Notes: generated from the letters alone by a model not told the origin. A stretch of DNA of 14,487 nucleotides from an uncultured Collinsella sp. (GCA_905211615.1 CAJMBB010000044.1:1-14487), one strand, 5' to 3'. Shown: positions 1 to 6,256, counted from the stretch's first letter. Translations and numbers: made by a program.

Positions 1-1012
1 CCCGCTGAGCTGGGCCTATGCCGGAATCTCTCCCACAGAAACCACCGAAGAGCCGTTCTTTGTCTTCCGGATCCCAGTTTTGGGAGTAGGGGGGATTTGA
101 CACCACGGCATCGACGAACAGTGGATTGTAGGTCTCATCCTTGTTCTCGACCGTATCGAACCAGGGCCAATCGTCTTCGAGCGTATCGCCATTGCGCGCC
201 ACGATGTTGTCGGGGAGTATTCCGCGCATGACCAGATTCATGCGCGTGAGGTTGTACGTGTTCTCCTTAAGTTCCTGCGCATAATACTTGATGGAGTTGG
301 GGTCGCCGTTGCGTCGCGCCACCGCCTTGCCGATATTGATGAGCAACGAGCCAGATCCGCTCGTGGGGTCGTAGATGGTGATGTTTTCGCGTCCAGCTAG
401 GTGCCACGAGACTATCTCGCTCATGAGCATAGACACTTCGTGCGGCGTGTAGAACTCGCCGGCTTTCTTACCGGCGTTGGCGGCGAAGTTGCTGATGAGG
501 TACTCGTAGATGAAGCCGAGCACGTCGTAGTCCTGGCGACCGTCCATCGGGATGTCCTTGATGAGGTAGATGAGGTCGCGAGCGGCCTTGGACTGGCTCC
601 GTGCGTCGGTGCCGAGTTTGGAGAGACCGGTCTGCAGCGTGTCGAAGATGCCGTCGAAGACACGCTTGCGGGCGGGATCGATGTTGCGGCTAAAGGCAGA
701 GAGGGCGTCGCGAACGTTCGAAATCTCGAAGTCGCCGCCTTTGGCGACCCAGGTGGAGAAGAGGTTCTCGTAGGCGATGAAGTAGCCGCACTCGCCCTTG
801 ACAAACTCGACCGTTTCTTCGTCGTCTTCCACGAGCCTCGGCAAATCCTCCTCGGCGAAATCACGTGCCTTCAGGCGGGTGACTTCGGTCTCGGAGAGGA
901 ACTTGTAGAAGATGAAGCCCAGGATGTAATCCTTGTATTCATTTGCCTCGATTTTCGAGCGCATCTTGTTGGCGGATTCCCATATCTTTGATGCCAATTG
1001 CTGCTTGTTCAT
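1..1012 (-). CDS. hsdM: Type I restriction-modification DNA methyltransferase subunit HsdM (3' end beyond window)
   Basis: N6-adenine methyltransferase subunit of a type I restriction-modification complex; it transfers a methyl group from SAM to adenine in the site chosen by an HsdS subunit. The first 337 residues are present. The N-terminal helical HsdM domain starts MNKQQLASKIWESANKMRSK. GEFYTPHEV at about residues 185-193 leads into the methylase fold. DPTSGSGS (215-222) is the SAM-binding motif I and NPPY (306-309) the catalytic motif IV of the gamma class. The ATG follows directly after the stop of the upstream gene (TAGATG on the minus strand), so the two are translationally coupled in one leftward operon. 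HsdS and HsdR are not seen and would lie to the left. The last residues after motif IV (WDPEDKERLFGGF...) differ somewhat from the usual family text, but the window ends too soon to judge whether the frame stays intact. Confidence 0.93.
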   Translation of the reverse strand, partial: MNKQQLASKIWESANKMRSKIEANEYKDYILGFIFYKFLSETEVTRLKARDFAEEDLPRLVEDDEETVEFVKGECGYFIAYENLFSTWVAKGGDFEISNVRDALSAFSRNIDPARKRVFDGIFDTLQTGLSKLGTDARSQSKAARDLIYLIKDIPMDGRQDYDVLGFIYEYLISNFAANAGKKAGEFYTPHEVSMLMSEIVSWHLAGRENITIYDPTSGSGSLLINIGKAVARRNGDPNSIKYYAQELKENTYNLTRMNLVMRGILPDNIVARNGDTLEDDWPWFDTVENKDETYNPLFVDAVVSNPPYSQNWDPEDKERLFGGFCGRDSGIGPAQR

Positions 1013-1852
1013 CTAGTTTTCCTCGCTTCTATAGACTTGGTTGAGCGTTTCTCCGTCGTCGCTTACCCATTCGGTCCAGCCGTTCTGGCTGCCGCCGAGC
1101 ACGAACACCGCCGCGGCGCTGGGCGTCGGGAACTCGAGATCTTCGGCGAGCTCTGCGATACCGCCCGAATCGCCGAAGATCTCCCTGCGCGCGGCCGCGA
1201 CGGTCGCGTTTTTCAGAACGGGTCTCGAGAGGTTCACTTTCGAGCCAGCGAGCACGGTGAAGTGCCCGGTGGCCTTGTCGTAGCGCCCCGTCCCGCGTAT
1301 GCCGCTCTTCTTCGTGTGGAAGACCGCCGGCGCACCGGCCGGACCCTGGTCGACCCTGTCGAGGTCGTACCCCAGAGCTGCCATCCTGAAGAGGATCCTA
1401 TCGTGCAGGCGTTCGACGGCCTCTTCCTTGTACGGGTCGATGTAGGGCTTGGGAGTCGCCGAGTTGTCGGTCTCGTACGAGCCGTGGGTACGCACGTAGT
1501 CGATGGCCTTCGCCTCGAGAACGTCCAGTGCATCCCTGCTGATGTTTTGGTCGTCATCGAGGAACATAACGGCCTTGTTCCAGAACTCCTTTTTCGCCTT
1601 GTGCGCGTCGAGCCGGGCGATGCCCTGGGTCGTCTGCCCCGCGTAGACGCGGCTCACGTTGCCGTGGTCCTCGTCGAGCAGGTAGTAGACGCCGCGCTGC
1701 GGGATGTTCGGCAGCGACTTCGCCTCGGCGAGGTCTTCCCTCGGAACGACGACGGTCACAAGCGACTCGCCGTCGATGCGGCAGATGCGGATGCGGTCCG
1801 GCTGCGCGTCTATGAGCTGGACGGTGAGAGTCTTGACCCGGATCATGCTCAC
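1013..1852 (-). CDS. GIY-YIG nuclease-like protein with C-terminal DUF4357
   Basis: A 279-residue protein with an N-terminal segment of unknown role, a GIY-YIG nuclease-like domain at about residues 50-130, and a C-terminal DUF4357-like domain at about 215-275. GIY-YIG signatures are GVYYLL (54-59), VYAGQT (69-74), a basic stretch around R80-H84, and a plausible catalytic Glu at E113 (VLEAKAI). The C-terminal domain shows FVLGGSQNGWTEW. The start is a GTG at 1852 whose G overlaps the stop of the regulator gene (GTGA overlap); an ATG two codons later (1846) is the alternative. It sits between a small DNA-binding protein and HsdM, so a role tied to restriction-modification or DNA processing is inferred. 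Proteins of this GIY-YIG plus DUF4357 type are often seen beside restriction systems, but their biochemical role is not well defined. Whether this one cuts DNA cannot be told from the sequence. Confidence 0.82.
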   Translation of the reverse strand: MSMIRVKTLTVQLIDAQPDRIRICRIDGESLVTVVVPREDLAEAKSLPNIPQRGVYYLLDEDHGNVSRVYAGQTTQGIARLDAHKAKKEFWNKAVMFLDDDQNISRDALDVLEAKAIDYVRTHGSYETDNSATPKPYIDPYKEEAVERLHDRILFRMAALGYDLDRVDQGPAGAPAVFHTKKSGIRGTGRYDKATGHFTVLAGSKVNLSRPVLKNATVAAARREIFGDSGGIAELAEDLEFPTPSAAAVFVLGGSQNGWTEWVSDDGETLNQVYRSEEN

Positions 1853-2073
1853 GCCCCCTTCTTCGCGAGCTCTTCAATCATGCACGTGCGCACGAAGGCG
1901 GAGAAGCTCATGCCCCGGAGGGCCGCCTCTTCCTTCGCAGCGTCGCGCAGGGTATCGGGGATGCGAAGGGTCACGGAGACCTGGTCGCCGTCCACCAGGA
2001 AGCTTCTGATCTCGGTCTCGTCGGGGTTGCTCTTGATGAGCTGCTTGTAGCTATCGGGCATCTGCGCTCCCAT
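1849..2073 (-). CDS. Ribbon-helix-helix DNA-binding protein, candidate controller of the restriction operon
   Basis: A 74-residue protein whose second half is a ribbon-helix-helix fold: beta strand VSVTLRI (32-38) starting at a Pro-flanked helix A (about 39-52), a glycine turn at G54, and helix B SFSAFVRTCMIEEL (56-69). The fold dimerises and reads DNA with the paired strands. The first 30 residues are an acidic/polar extension without a recognised motif. It is the first gene of a leftward operon with the GIY-YIG protein (4-nt overlap) and HsdM. A consensus TATAAT lies 32 bp upstream of its start, flanked by an inverted repeat, which fits self-repression. It could also be read as an antitoxin-like protein, but its partner carries no classic toxin signature. 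The fold is well supported; the role as controller is inference. Confidence 0.8.
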   Translation of the reverse strand: MGAQMPDSYKQLIKSNPDETEIRSFLVDGDQVSVTLRIPDTLRDAAKEEAALRGMSFSAFVRTCMIEELAKKGA

Positions 2074-2080
2074 CGCTCGA

Positions 2081-2121
2081 AATGCAATACAAATGCGTTT
2101 ACAGAATTATAGCGTTGCATT
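2081..2121. promoter_or_regulatory. Inverted repeat flanking the -10 of the RHH-GIY-YIG-hsdM operon (candidate operator)
   Basis: AATGCAA at 2081-2087 and its exact reverse complement TTGCATT at 2115-2121 lie 27 nt apart, with the leftward -10 hexamer between them. A partial third copy, AAATGCG, sits at 2091-2097. The layout fits a small dimeric DNA-binding protein acting on its own promoter. No protein-DNA evidence exists here, so the operator role is inference. Confidence 0.4.
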
Positions 2122-2134
2122 GCTGGCGACTGTT
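2106..2134 (-). promoter_or_regulatory. Sigma-70-type promoter of the RHH-GIY-YIG-hsdM operon
   Basis: The minus strand reads a perfect TATAAT at 2111-2106. The -35 region is weak: the best candidate, TCAACA, matches four of six consensus bases but needs a 19-nt spacer. Transcription would start near 2099, giving a short leader of about 25 nt before the ATG at 2073. Confidence 0.5.
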
Positions 2135-2184
2135 GAGGCGAACGGGTGAACGGCAATATGGTCAGGAGTGGAATCAAGGAGTCA

Positions 2185-2202
2185 GGCAGGGACAATCCTG
2201 CC
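2185..2202 (-). terminator. GC-rich hairpin after the 140-residue gene (weak terminator candidate)
   Basis: GGCAGG (2185-2190) and CCTGCC (2197-2202) form a perfect 6-bp stem with a 6-nt loop, 40 bp past the stop of the leftward 2242-2664 gene and before the next leftward promoter. There is no clear U-tract on the 3' side, so termination is uncertain. Confidence 0.25.
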
Positions 2203-2241
2203 AACAACGCTGTCGCGGTCTCGCGTGGCGGGTGCGTTTGC

Positions 2242-2664
2242 CTACACCCCCGCAATCTCGCGCGCGGCACTCAACAGCTCGTACTCCCTCTGGCTCCACT
2301 GGCGCAGCTTGGCCGCGCGTACGGCATCTCGGCACAGATCCAGGAATACCTCGGCTCCCTCGCAGAAGCACTCGCGGGCAAAGGCGCCGGATCCGTCCGC
2401 AACGCACACGCCGTCGGCAAACAGCTTCCAGCTAGATGGCTCACGCGAGTTATCTCCGAGCAGCTTGATCTGCAACACATGCGGGTTGCTGGCGGTGCAG
2501 AGCTCTTCTTCGAGCACCTGCACGGTAAAGCGCATCTGGTGGGAGAGACTGCCCTTGACCATGGCCGAGGCATAGCCGTTCGGCTTGTCCAGAAGATGCA
2601 TTCGTTTTGGCTTGGCTGCCAGGTTGTGGAAATTGCGCTCGCTGCGCACAGGGAAATTGTCCAT
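2242..2664 (-). CDS. Hypothetical 140-residue protein behind a SAM-riboswitch-like leader
   Basis: No family is recognised. The protein appears soluble and single-domain: a basic N-terminus (MDNFPVRSERNFHNLAAKPK), a central stretch of probable beta strands (QMRFTVQVLEEEL, HVLQIKLLGD, SWKLFADGVCVADG), then helices carrying CFCEGAEVFLDLCRDAVRAAKL and a C-terminal QREYELLSAAREIAGV. No signal peptide or membrane segment is seen. Several cysteines are present, two of them as CFC, without an obvious metal motif. The start at 2664 is chosen because AAAGGAG lies 5 nt upstream; the open frame continues upstream only because the leader lacks stops, and the leader has clear RNA structure. The gene stands alone. 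If the leader is a SAM sensor, the product may serve methionine, SAM or sulfur metabolism; that is inference only. Confidence 0.7.
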   Translation of the reverse strand: MDNFPVRSERNFHNLAAKPKRMHLLDKPNGYASAMVKGSLSHQMRFTVQVLEEELCTASNPHVLQIKLLGDNSREPSSWKLFADGVCVADGSGAFARECFCEGAEVFLDLCRDAVRAAKLRQWSQREYELLSAAREIAGV

Positions 2665-2673
2665 GCGGACTCC

Positions 2674-2762
2674 TTTCATCGATGTTGGCAGGGCCACCGT
2701 GCCTCTTGGCCGGTTGGCGTCGGGATCGTGGAGCCAACTCTCTACCCCGACTCTGGATAAAA
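2674..2762 (-). promoter_or_regulatory. SAM-I-clan riboswitch-like aptamer, P4-less, next to the Shine-Dalgarno
   Basis: Minus-strand RNA folds by hand into the SAM-I core. P1: UUUUAUC (2762-2756) with GAUGAAA (2680-2674). P2a: 2750-2744 with 2726-2720, seven pairs. Next comes a kink-turn-like junction, AGA on one side and CACGA on the other. P2b is GAG/CUC with loop UUGG (2737-2734). P3: ACC (2714-2712) with GGU (2698-2696), capped by GCC-AAGA-GGC. A pseudoknot pairs GUUGGC (2738-2733) with GCCAAC (2689-2684). The order AGAG, GACGA-like, CAACC, AGGUG-like, pseudoknot strand, P1 matches known SAM-I members at almost the same spacing, but P4 is missing, as in SAM-IV and SAM-I/IV variants. The 3' strand of P1 runs into AAAGGAG, so SAM would be expected to lower translation. 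Some normally conserved bases differ (GCCAACC for GCAACC, CGGUGG for AGGUGC). Confidence 0.65.
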
Positions 2763-2765
2763 CGC

Positions 2766-2782
2766 GCCCGCTCCTTACGGGC
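2766..2782 (-). other. Hairpin at the 5' end of the riboswitch leader
   Basis: GCCCG (2782-2778) and CGGGC (2770-2766) form a 5-bp GC stem around loop UAAGGAG, followed on the minus strand by GCG and UUUU that also start the aptamer P1. It falls right at the predicted transcript start. It could stabilise the 5' end or be a weak attenuator; the stem is too short to be sure. Confidence 0.35.
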
Positions 2783-2789
2783 ATGATGG

Positions 2790-2819
2790 AGTCTATCAGC
2801 GCGCGTGGACAGAAATCAA
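2790..2819 (-). promoter_or_regulatory. Candidate promoter for the riboswitch-led gene
   Basis: The minus strand carries TTGATT (2819-2814), an 18-nt spacer and TAGACT (2795-2790), each matching four of six consensus bases. Transcription would begin near 2783, just upstream of the leader hairpin and aptamer, so the promoter and RNA structure are mutually consistent. Confidence 0.4.
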
Positions 2820-2883
2820 GCGCCGCCTGCGAAATGACGTGCAAGCGGCGTTTGATTTTGCCGGCTGCTGTTAGGCTTAAATT

Positions 2884-3000
2884 CGAAAAAGTGTCGAAAT
2901 ATCCCGTGTAAAAGTACGGAAAAGTGTCGTAATACACACTTTAAAACCTCGAAAAAGTGTCGAAATAAGCTCCTAACAACTACGGAAAAGTGTATCCTAG
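2884..3000 (+). repeat. Four-copy 33-bp-period repeat array upstream of the DUF4143 ATPase
   Basis: An 18-nt core begins at 2884, 2917, 2950 and 2983, spacing exactly 33 bp each time. Copies 1 and 3 are identical (CGAAAAAGTGTCGAAATA). Copy 2 is CGGAAAAGTGTCGTAATA, and copy 4 starts CGGAAAAGTGT then diverges. Copies 2 and 4 share a TA before the core, giving an alternating pattern. An inverted AAAGTGT...ACACTTT pair (2921-2927 and 2936-2942) sits between copies 2 and 3. The region is much more AT-rich than its surroundings and ends about 30 bp before the ATPase ATG. About three helical turns per period places all cores on nearly the same DNA face, which suits cooperative protein binding. Confidence 0.85.
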
Positions 3001-3032
3001 TGCTAAAACAGCACGTAATAAGGGATGCGCTT

Positions 3033-4355
3033 ATGCTGCAGAGAAAAGCGAAAGCACAGTTTGAATCTTGGCTTGCCTCGTCGCCTAACAAGGCTCTTTT
3101 GGTCAAGGGCGCCCGACAGGTAGGAAAGTCATATCTAGTCAACGTCTTTGCAAACGAATCGTTCGAAAATGTCGTGACGTTCGACCTTATCGCCGACGCG
3201 TCCGTGCGCGATTCGTTTTTGGCGGCGAAAAGTGCGGATGACCTGCTTATGCGCATGTCTATCGCTGCGACGCAGCCGATGGTTGCGAACAAGACCGTCG
3301 TGGTTATCGACGAGGTGCAGCGATGCCCCAACGTGGTGACGTTTATCAAATACCTGGTCCAGCGCGGCGACTTTCGATACATCCTTACCGGATCGCTCCT
3401 TGGCGTTGAGCTCGAGGGCATCGATTCCCTGCCGGTGGGGTATGTCGAGCAGGTCCAGATGTACCCGCTCGACTTTGAGGAGTTTTGCTGGGCAAATGGC
3501 GTTGGTGCCAGCGTGTTTGACATGCTCAGGGGCTGCCTAAAGGATGAGGAGGAGCTCCCCGGCTACCTGTATGACCGCTTGCTCTATCTGTTCCATCAGT
3601 ATGTGGTGGTGGGAGGCATGCCCGACGCGGTCAATTCCTTCTTGGCGACGCGCAATGTCGACGAGGTTCGAAACATCCACCGCGATCTTCACGCCCTGTA
3701 TCGCGATGACATCGCAAAGTACGCTCCGCCCGAGCTACGCTTGGTTATTCGCGATATCTATGATTTGATTCCCAGCGAGGCCGGCTCCAAAAACAAGCGA
3801 TTCAAGCTGTCATCGATTAACGGCGTCAAACGTTTTTCGCAGGTGACAGATCATTTTCTCTGGTTATCGGAGGCGGGTGTCGCGCTTCCCGTGTATAACG
3901 TAACGGCGCCCGTGGCACCCCTTTTATTGGGGGAGCAACGAAATCTGTTCAAGCTGTTTTACTTGGACACCGGAATGCTCATGTCGTCGTATTCCAAAAG
4001 AGTCGCCCAAGGCGTTTTTGATGGGGAGGCGGAAGACGCCTTTGACATGAACATGGGAGCGGCGTTCGAGGGCTTCGTTGCCCAAGAGCTCAAAGCTCAC
4101 GGATTCAGATTGCGCTACTTTACGTCTAAAAAGGTCGGCGAGCTCGATTTTGTGGAGGAGACGCTCGATGGGGAGGTTCTTGCCATCGAGGTCAAATCGG
4201 GCAAGAGCTTTAAGTCCCACGCGGCGCTCGATAACGCACTGGCAACGAAGGGCTACGGAATCGATCGCGCCCTGGTACTTGCGGAATGTAATCTTCACCG
4301 CGATGGTGACGCGCTGTATCTACCCATCTTTATGACAGGGCTTTTGGAGCCGTAA
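3033..4355 (+). CDS. AAA-type ATPase with C-terminal DUF4143 (AAA_14/DUF4143 family)
   Basis: A 440-residue protein of the widespread AAA_14 plus DUF4143 family, whose cellular role is unresolved. Walker A is GARQVGKS (26-33), Walker B VVVIDEVQ with D93-E94, and a sensor-like YILTGS follows near 116-121. The central FHQYVVVGGMPDAV and DIAKY stretches are typical of DUF4143. The C-terminal part resembles a PD-(D/E)XK fold: FEGFVAQEL, then D372 (ELDFV), E386 and K388 (IEVKSG). Nuclease activity is unproven in the family. ATG at 3033 with AAGG 9 nt upstream is preferred; an in-frame GTG at 3000 would start inside the last repeat of the array and has a poorer ribosome site. Codon use is less GC-biased than in the metabolic genes to the right, hinting at transfer. 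The gene is alone, with the 33-bp repeat array as its probable control region. Confidence 0.88.
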   Translation: MLQRKAKAQFESWLASSPNKALLVKGARQVGKSYLVNVFANESFENVVTFDLIADASVRDSFLAAKSADDLLMRMSIAATQPMVANKTVVVIDEVQRCPNVVTFIKYLVQRGDFRYILTGSLLGVELEGIDSLPVGYVEQVQMYPLDFEEFCWANGVGASVFDMLRGCLKDEEELPGYLYDRLLYLFHQYVVVGGMPDAVNSFLATRNVDEVRNIHRDLHALYRDDIAKYAPPELRLVIRDIYDLIPSEAGSKNKRFKLSSINGVKRFSQVTDHFLWLSEAGVALPVYNVTAPVAPLLLGEQRNLFKLFYLDTGMLMSSYSKRVAQGVFDGEAEDAFDMNMGAAFEGFVAQELKAHGFRLRYFTSKKVGELDFVEETLDGEVLAIEVKSGKSFKSHAALDNALATKGYGIDRALVLAECNLHRDGDALYLPIFMTGLLEP

Positions 4356-4361
4356 TGTGCC

Positions 4362-4376
4362 GCCGGCTCTTCCGGC
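4362..4376. other. Short hairpin between convergent genes
   Basis: GCCGG (4362-4366), loop CTCTT, CCGGC (4372-4376), placed in the 37-bp gap between the convergent ATPase and membrane-protein genes. No U-tract follows on either strand, so a terminator role is only suggested by position. Confidence 0.3.
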
Positions 4377-4392
4377 CCTCCCTTAACCCTCG

Positions 4393-5361
4393 CTACTCGT
4401 CGTCCTCGTCGTTGGGGTCGCCCTTGAGGGTGTTGATGTCCAGGTACTGGTTATCGTCCTCTTTTTGCTGGGTCTCAGACTCCGCTTGGGTGGGGCCGCG
4501 GAACAGCTGGAATCCCTCAAACGTAATGACGCCGAGCAGGGCAATGACAATGGCGATAAAGACAACCTTGACTGCCTGCGGAAATTCCGAGAAACGCAGC
4601 GCCTTTTCCTCGGCGTAATAATCGGCGAAGCGCTCTTCGCCCGTGCTTTTGGTATACGCCGGCGCGAACGCGGCCTCCGGGTCATATTCCGGTGCAGGCG
4701 TGGCAGCGTACGGATCGTTGAGATAATCGCTCGATGCGGTGCCATAATCCTCGGTCTCGATGCGACCGTTGCCAGCATAGCCATCGGAATAATCGGAATA
4801 TGCCGCATCGTCCTCATAGTCCGCGGCGCCCGTGTTGGCGGCAAAAAGCGGGTTAACTGGAACGTCGAGCGCCGGCATGCCGGTAGAGGTCTCATCCAGA
4901 TCGGCTGCAGCCCAGGAATCGTAGGCAACCTGATGGGCAACGGGCTCATCGAGCCTTGCGACCGGAGGCTTGCGTGCCGCAGGAACAGGCAACTGCTGGG
5001 CGCTGTACATAACAGTGCTGTCGGCCGATTTGCCCTGCGTCGCTGCAGCGAGAAATGCCGCCGTCTCGGACGGGTCGCTTGCGGGGCGGGGAGCGGGTGT
5101 GGGCGTAGGCGCGGGCGTCGAAACGGGCGACTGCGCAGGAGTCGGCGCAGATGCGGGCTTAGGCGCAAGTGCGGGATTGGGGTTTGACGGGCGAGCCCCG
5201 CCGCCCATGAGTTCGTCGGCGGTCCACGGGCGATCATCCATCACGTCGTCAAGGCTCAGCGAAAACAGGTCGTCTTCACCCTCATCGAACATGCGGTGCA
5301 CATGTCCACCAATTGCCGGAATCAATCCGCGACCGGTGCATGATGCCTTGCTCAACGCCAT
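4393..5361 (-). CDS. Proline/alanine-rich single-pass membrane protein of unknown function
   Basis: A 322-residue protein with no recognised enzyme domain. An N-terminal segment (MALSKASCTGRGLIPAIGGH) leads to an acidic stretch with FDEGEDDLFSLSLDDVMDD. A long low-complexity linker of Ala-Pro-Thr repeats covers about residues 58-95. A Tyr/Asp/Ala-rich disordered region follows, and then one membrane helix at about 263-287 (VVFIAIVIALLGVITF). The last 35 residues are very acidic, ending GDPNDEDDE. Positive charge before the helix and acid after it predict N-inside, C-outside. Start ATG 5361 has GAAAGGA 9 nt upstream; a longer frame upstream has no better site. The form suggests a cell-envelope or scaffolding protein, but the function is unknown. 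It is transcribed away from the PAS-HTH regulator gene in the same direction, with 122 bp between. Confidence 0.75.
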   Translation of the reverse strand: MALSKASCTGRGLIPAIGGHVHRMFDEGEDDLFSLSLDDVMDDRPWTADELMGGGARPSNPNPALAPKPASAPTPAQSPVSTPAPTPTPAPRPASDPSETAAFLAAATQGKSADSTVMYSAQQLPVPAARKPPVARLDEPVAHQVAYDSWAAADLDETSTGMPALDVPVNPLFAANTGAADYEDDAAYSDYSDGYAGNGRIETEDYGTASSDYLNDPYAATPAPEYDPEAAFAPAYTKSTGEERFADYYAEEKALRFSEFPQAVKVVFIAIVIALLGVITFEGFQLFRGPTQAESETQQKEDDNQYLDINTLKGDPNDEDDE

Positions 5362-5395
5362 TCTGTTCCATCCTTTCGAAATACTAATGACATCG

Positions 5396-5401
5396 ATTAT
5401 A
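5396..5401 (-). promoter_or_regulatory. -10 element for the membrane-protein gene
   Basis: The minus strand reads a perfect TATAAT at 5401-5396, 35 bp before the ATG at 5361. No good -35 hexamer is seen at 16-18 nt, so this rests on the -10 and its position only. Confidence 0.4.
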
Positions 5402-5445
5402 TGGAACTTCCCAAGCGGCTCGGTCTTGGATTCGTGCTTTCCAGA

Positions 5446-5481
5446 ACTCGCGCCCAAAAGGGGAGGGCAATCCAGGCGAGT
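5446..5481 (-). terminator. Hairpin just after the PAS-HTH regulator gene
   Basis: ACTCGC (5446-5451) pairs with GCGAGT (5476-5481), and inside it GCCC (5452-5455) pairs with GGGC (5465-5468) with an internal bulge. It begins 3 bp past the regulator stop. No clear U-tract follows, so it may stabilise the 3' end rather than terminate. Confidence 0.3.
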
Positions 5482-5483
5482 GC

Positions 5484-6137
5484 CTACTTGTCGCCGGCCG
5501 CCGCCTTGGCCTCATTGAGGTAGCTATAGAAGCTGTATTTGGAGATGCCAAAGAACTCGCAGGCGCGCTCGCTCGACTTGGAAATGAGGAAGGCGCCGCG
5601 ACGGTCGAGGTAGCCAATGGCACGAATGCGCTCGTCTTTGGTCATGAGCGCCGCGGGCTTGCCCACAAACTGCTCGCACTCGTGCAGCAGGTCCTCGAGC
5701 AGGTCGCCGATGTTCTTGGTAATGGGCTCGGGCTCGGTATAGCCCGTGCCGCCGGTGCCGGTAAAGGCATCGAGCGAGCGCTCAAAAGCCTTCATGAGCG
5801 TAATGTCAAAGTTGATGCCCAAAATGCCGACGGGCTTGCCCTCGTCGTTGCGGATAAAGATCGTCGACGATTTGAGCAGCTTACCGTCGGTGGTTTTAGT
5901 GAGGTACGGCTCGCGGTCGTGTACATCGGTGGCGCCCTCGTGCATGGACTCAAACACGATATGGCTGGGGCCGTCACCCAGTTTGCGCCCGCTGACGTGG
6001 CCGTTTTCGATCACTACGATGGAGTGGTCTACGTCCTCGGTCTCCAGATCGTGGACGACGACTTCGCAGTTGGGGCCAAATTGGAGCGCCAGGCCGTGTG
6101 CGAGGCGCTTGTAAAACTCAATCTGTGCGGGGGTCAT
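5484..6137 (-). CDS. YheO/DauR-type PAS-HTH transcriptional regulator
   Basis: A 217-residue cytoplasmic regulator with the two-part layout of the YheO/DauR family. The N-terminal YheO-like PAS domain (about 5-120) includes GPNCEVVVHDLE, DHSIVVIENGHVSGRKLGD, SSTIFIRNDEGKPVGILGINFD. A C-terminal helix-turn-helix (about 165-212) includes ERIRAIGYLDRRGAFLISKS and ACEFFGISKYSFYSYLNEA. Known members such as DauR repress amino-acid catabolic genes, with ligand sensed by the PAS part. The start at 6137 has GGAAGG 5 nt upstream; the frame extends upstream without a comparable site. It is divergent from the diaminopropionate lyase across a 277-bp gap with paired AACAAA dyads, so control of the catabolic operon and of itself is the likely role. 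The ligand is unknown; a pathway intermediate such as 2,3-diaminopropionate or a ureido compound is a guess. Confidence 0.85.
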   Translation of the reverse strand: MTPAQIEFYKRLAHGLALQFGPNCEVVVHDLETEDVDHSIVVIENGHVSGRKLGDGPSHIVFESMHEGATDVHDREPYLTKTTDGKLLKSSTIFIRNDEGKPVGILGINFDITLMKAFERSLDAFTGTGGTGYTEPEPITKNIGDLLEDLLHECEQFVGKPAALMTKDERIRAIGYLDRRGAFLISKSSERACEFFGISKYSFYSYLNEAKAAAGDK

Positions 6138-6256
6138 GGGTACCTTCCTAAAAATTAGTTTGGGCTCACTGTGCCATAAACCACACTTGACCGCAAACAA
6201 ATCCATCAACAAGGCAATTCATGACCGTTCGGCGGCGAAAAGGTACCGATTACGGC

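Noticed and set aside
998..2050. Plus-strand open frame opposite the GIY-YIG and RHH genes
   Set aside because: The minus-strand genes carry domain motifs, overlapping start/stop junctions and a promoter; the plus-strand frame has none of these.
2674..2762. T-box leader
   Set aside because: A GGTGG stretch is present, but the T-box bulge sequence and a following terminator are missing; the SAM-I-like layout accounts for more of the sequence.
2665..2937. N-terminal extension of the 140-residue protein
   Set aside because: The DNA there folds as a riboswitch-like leader with a promoter-like element, and the proper ribosome site lies just before 2664.
2884..3000. CRISPR array
   Set aside because: Core repeats are only 18 nt, spacers of 15 nt are too short and partly similar to each other, and no cas gene is present.
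2816..3523. Minus-strand frame containing an 11-residue peptide repeat (RHFFEV, RHFSVL, RHFFEF)
   Set aside because: The peptide repeat is only the translation of the 33-bp DNA array; the rest is antisense to the ATPase Walker region, and no ribosome site is seen.
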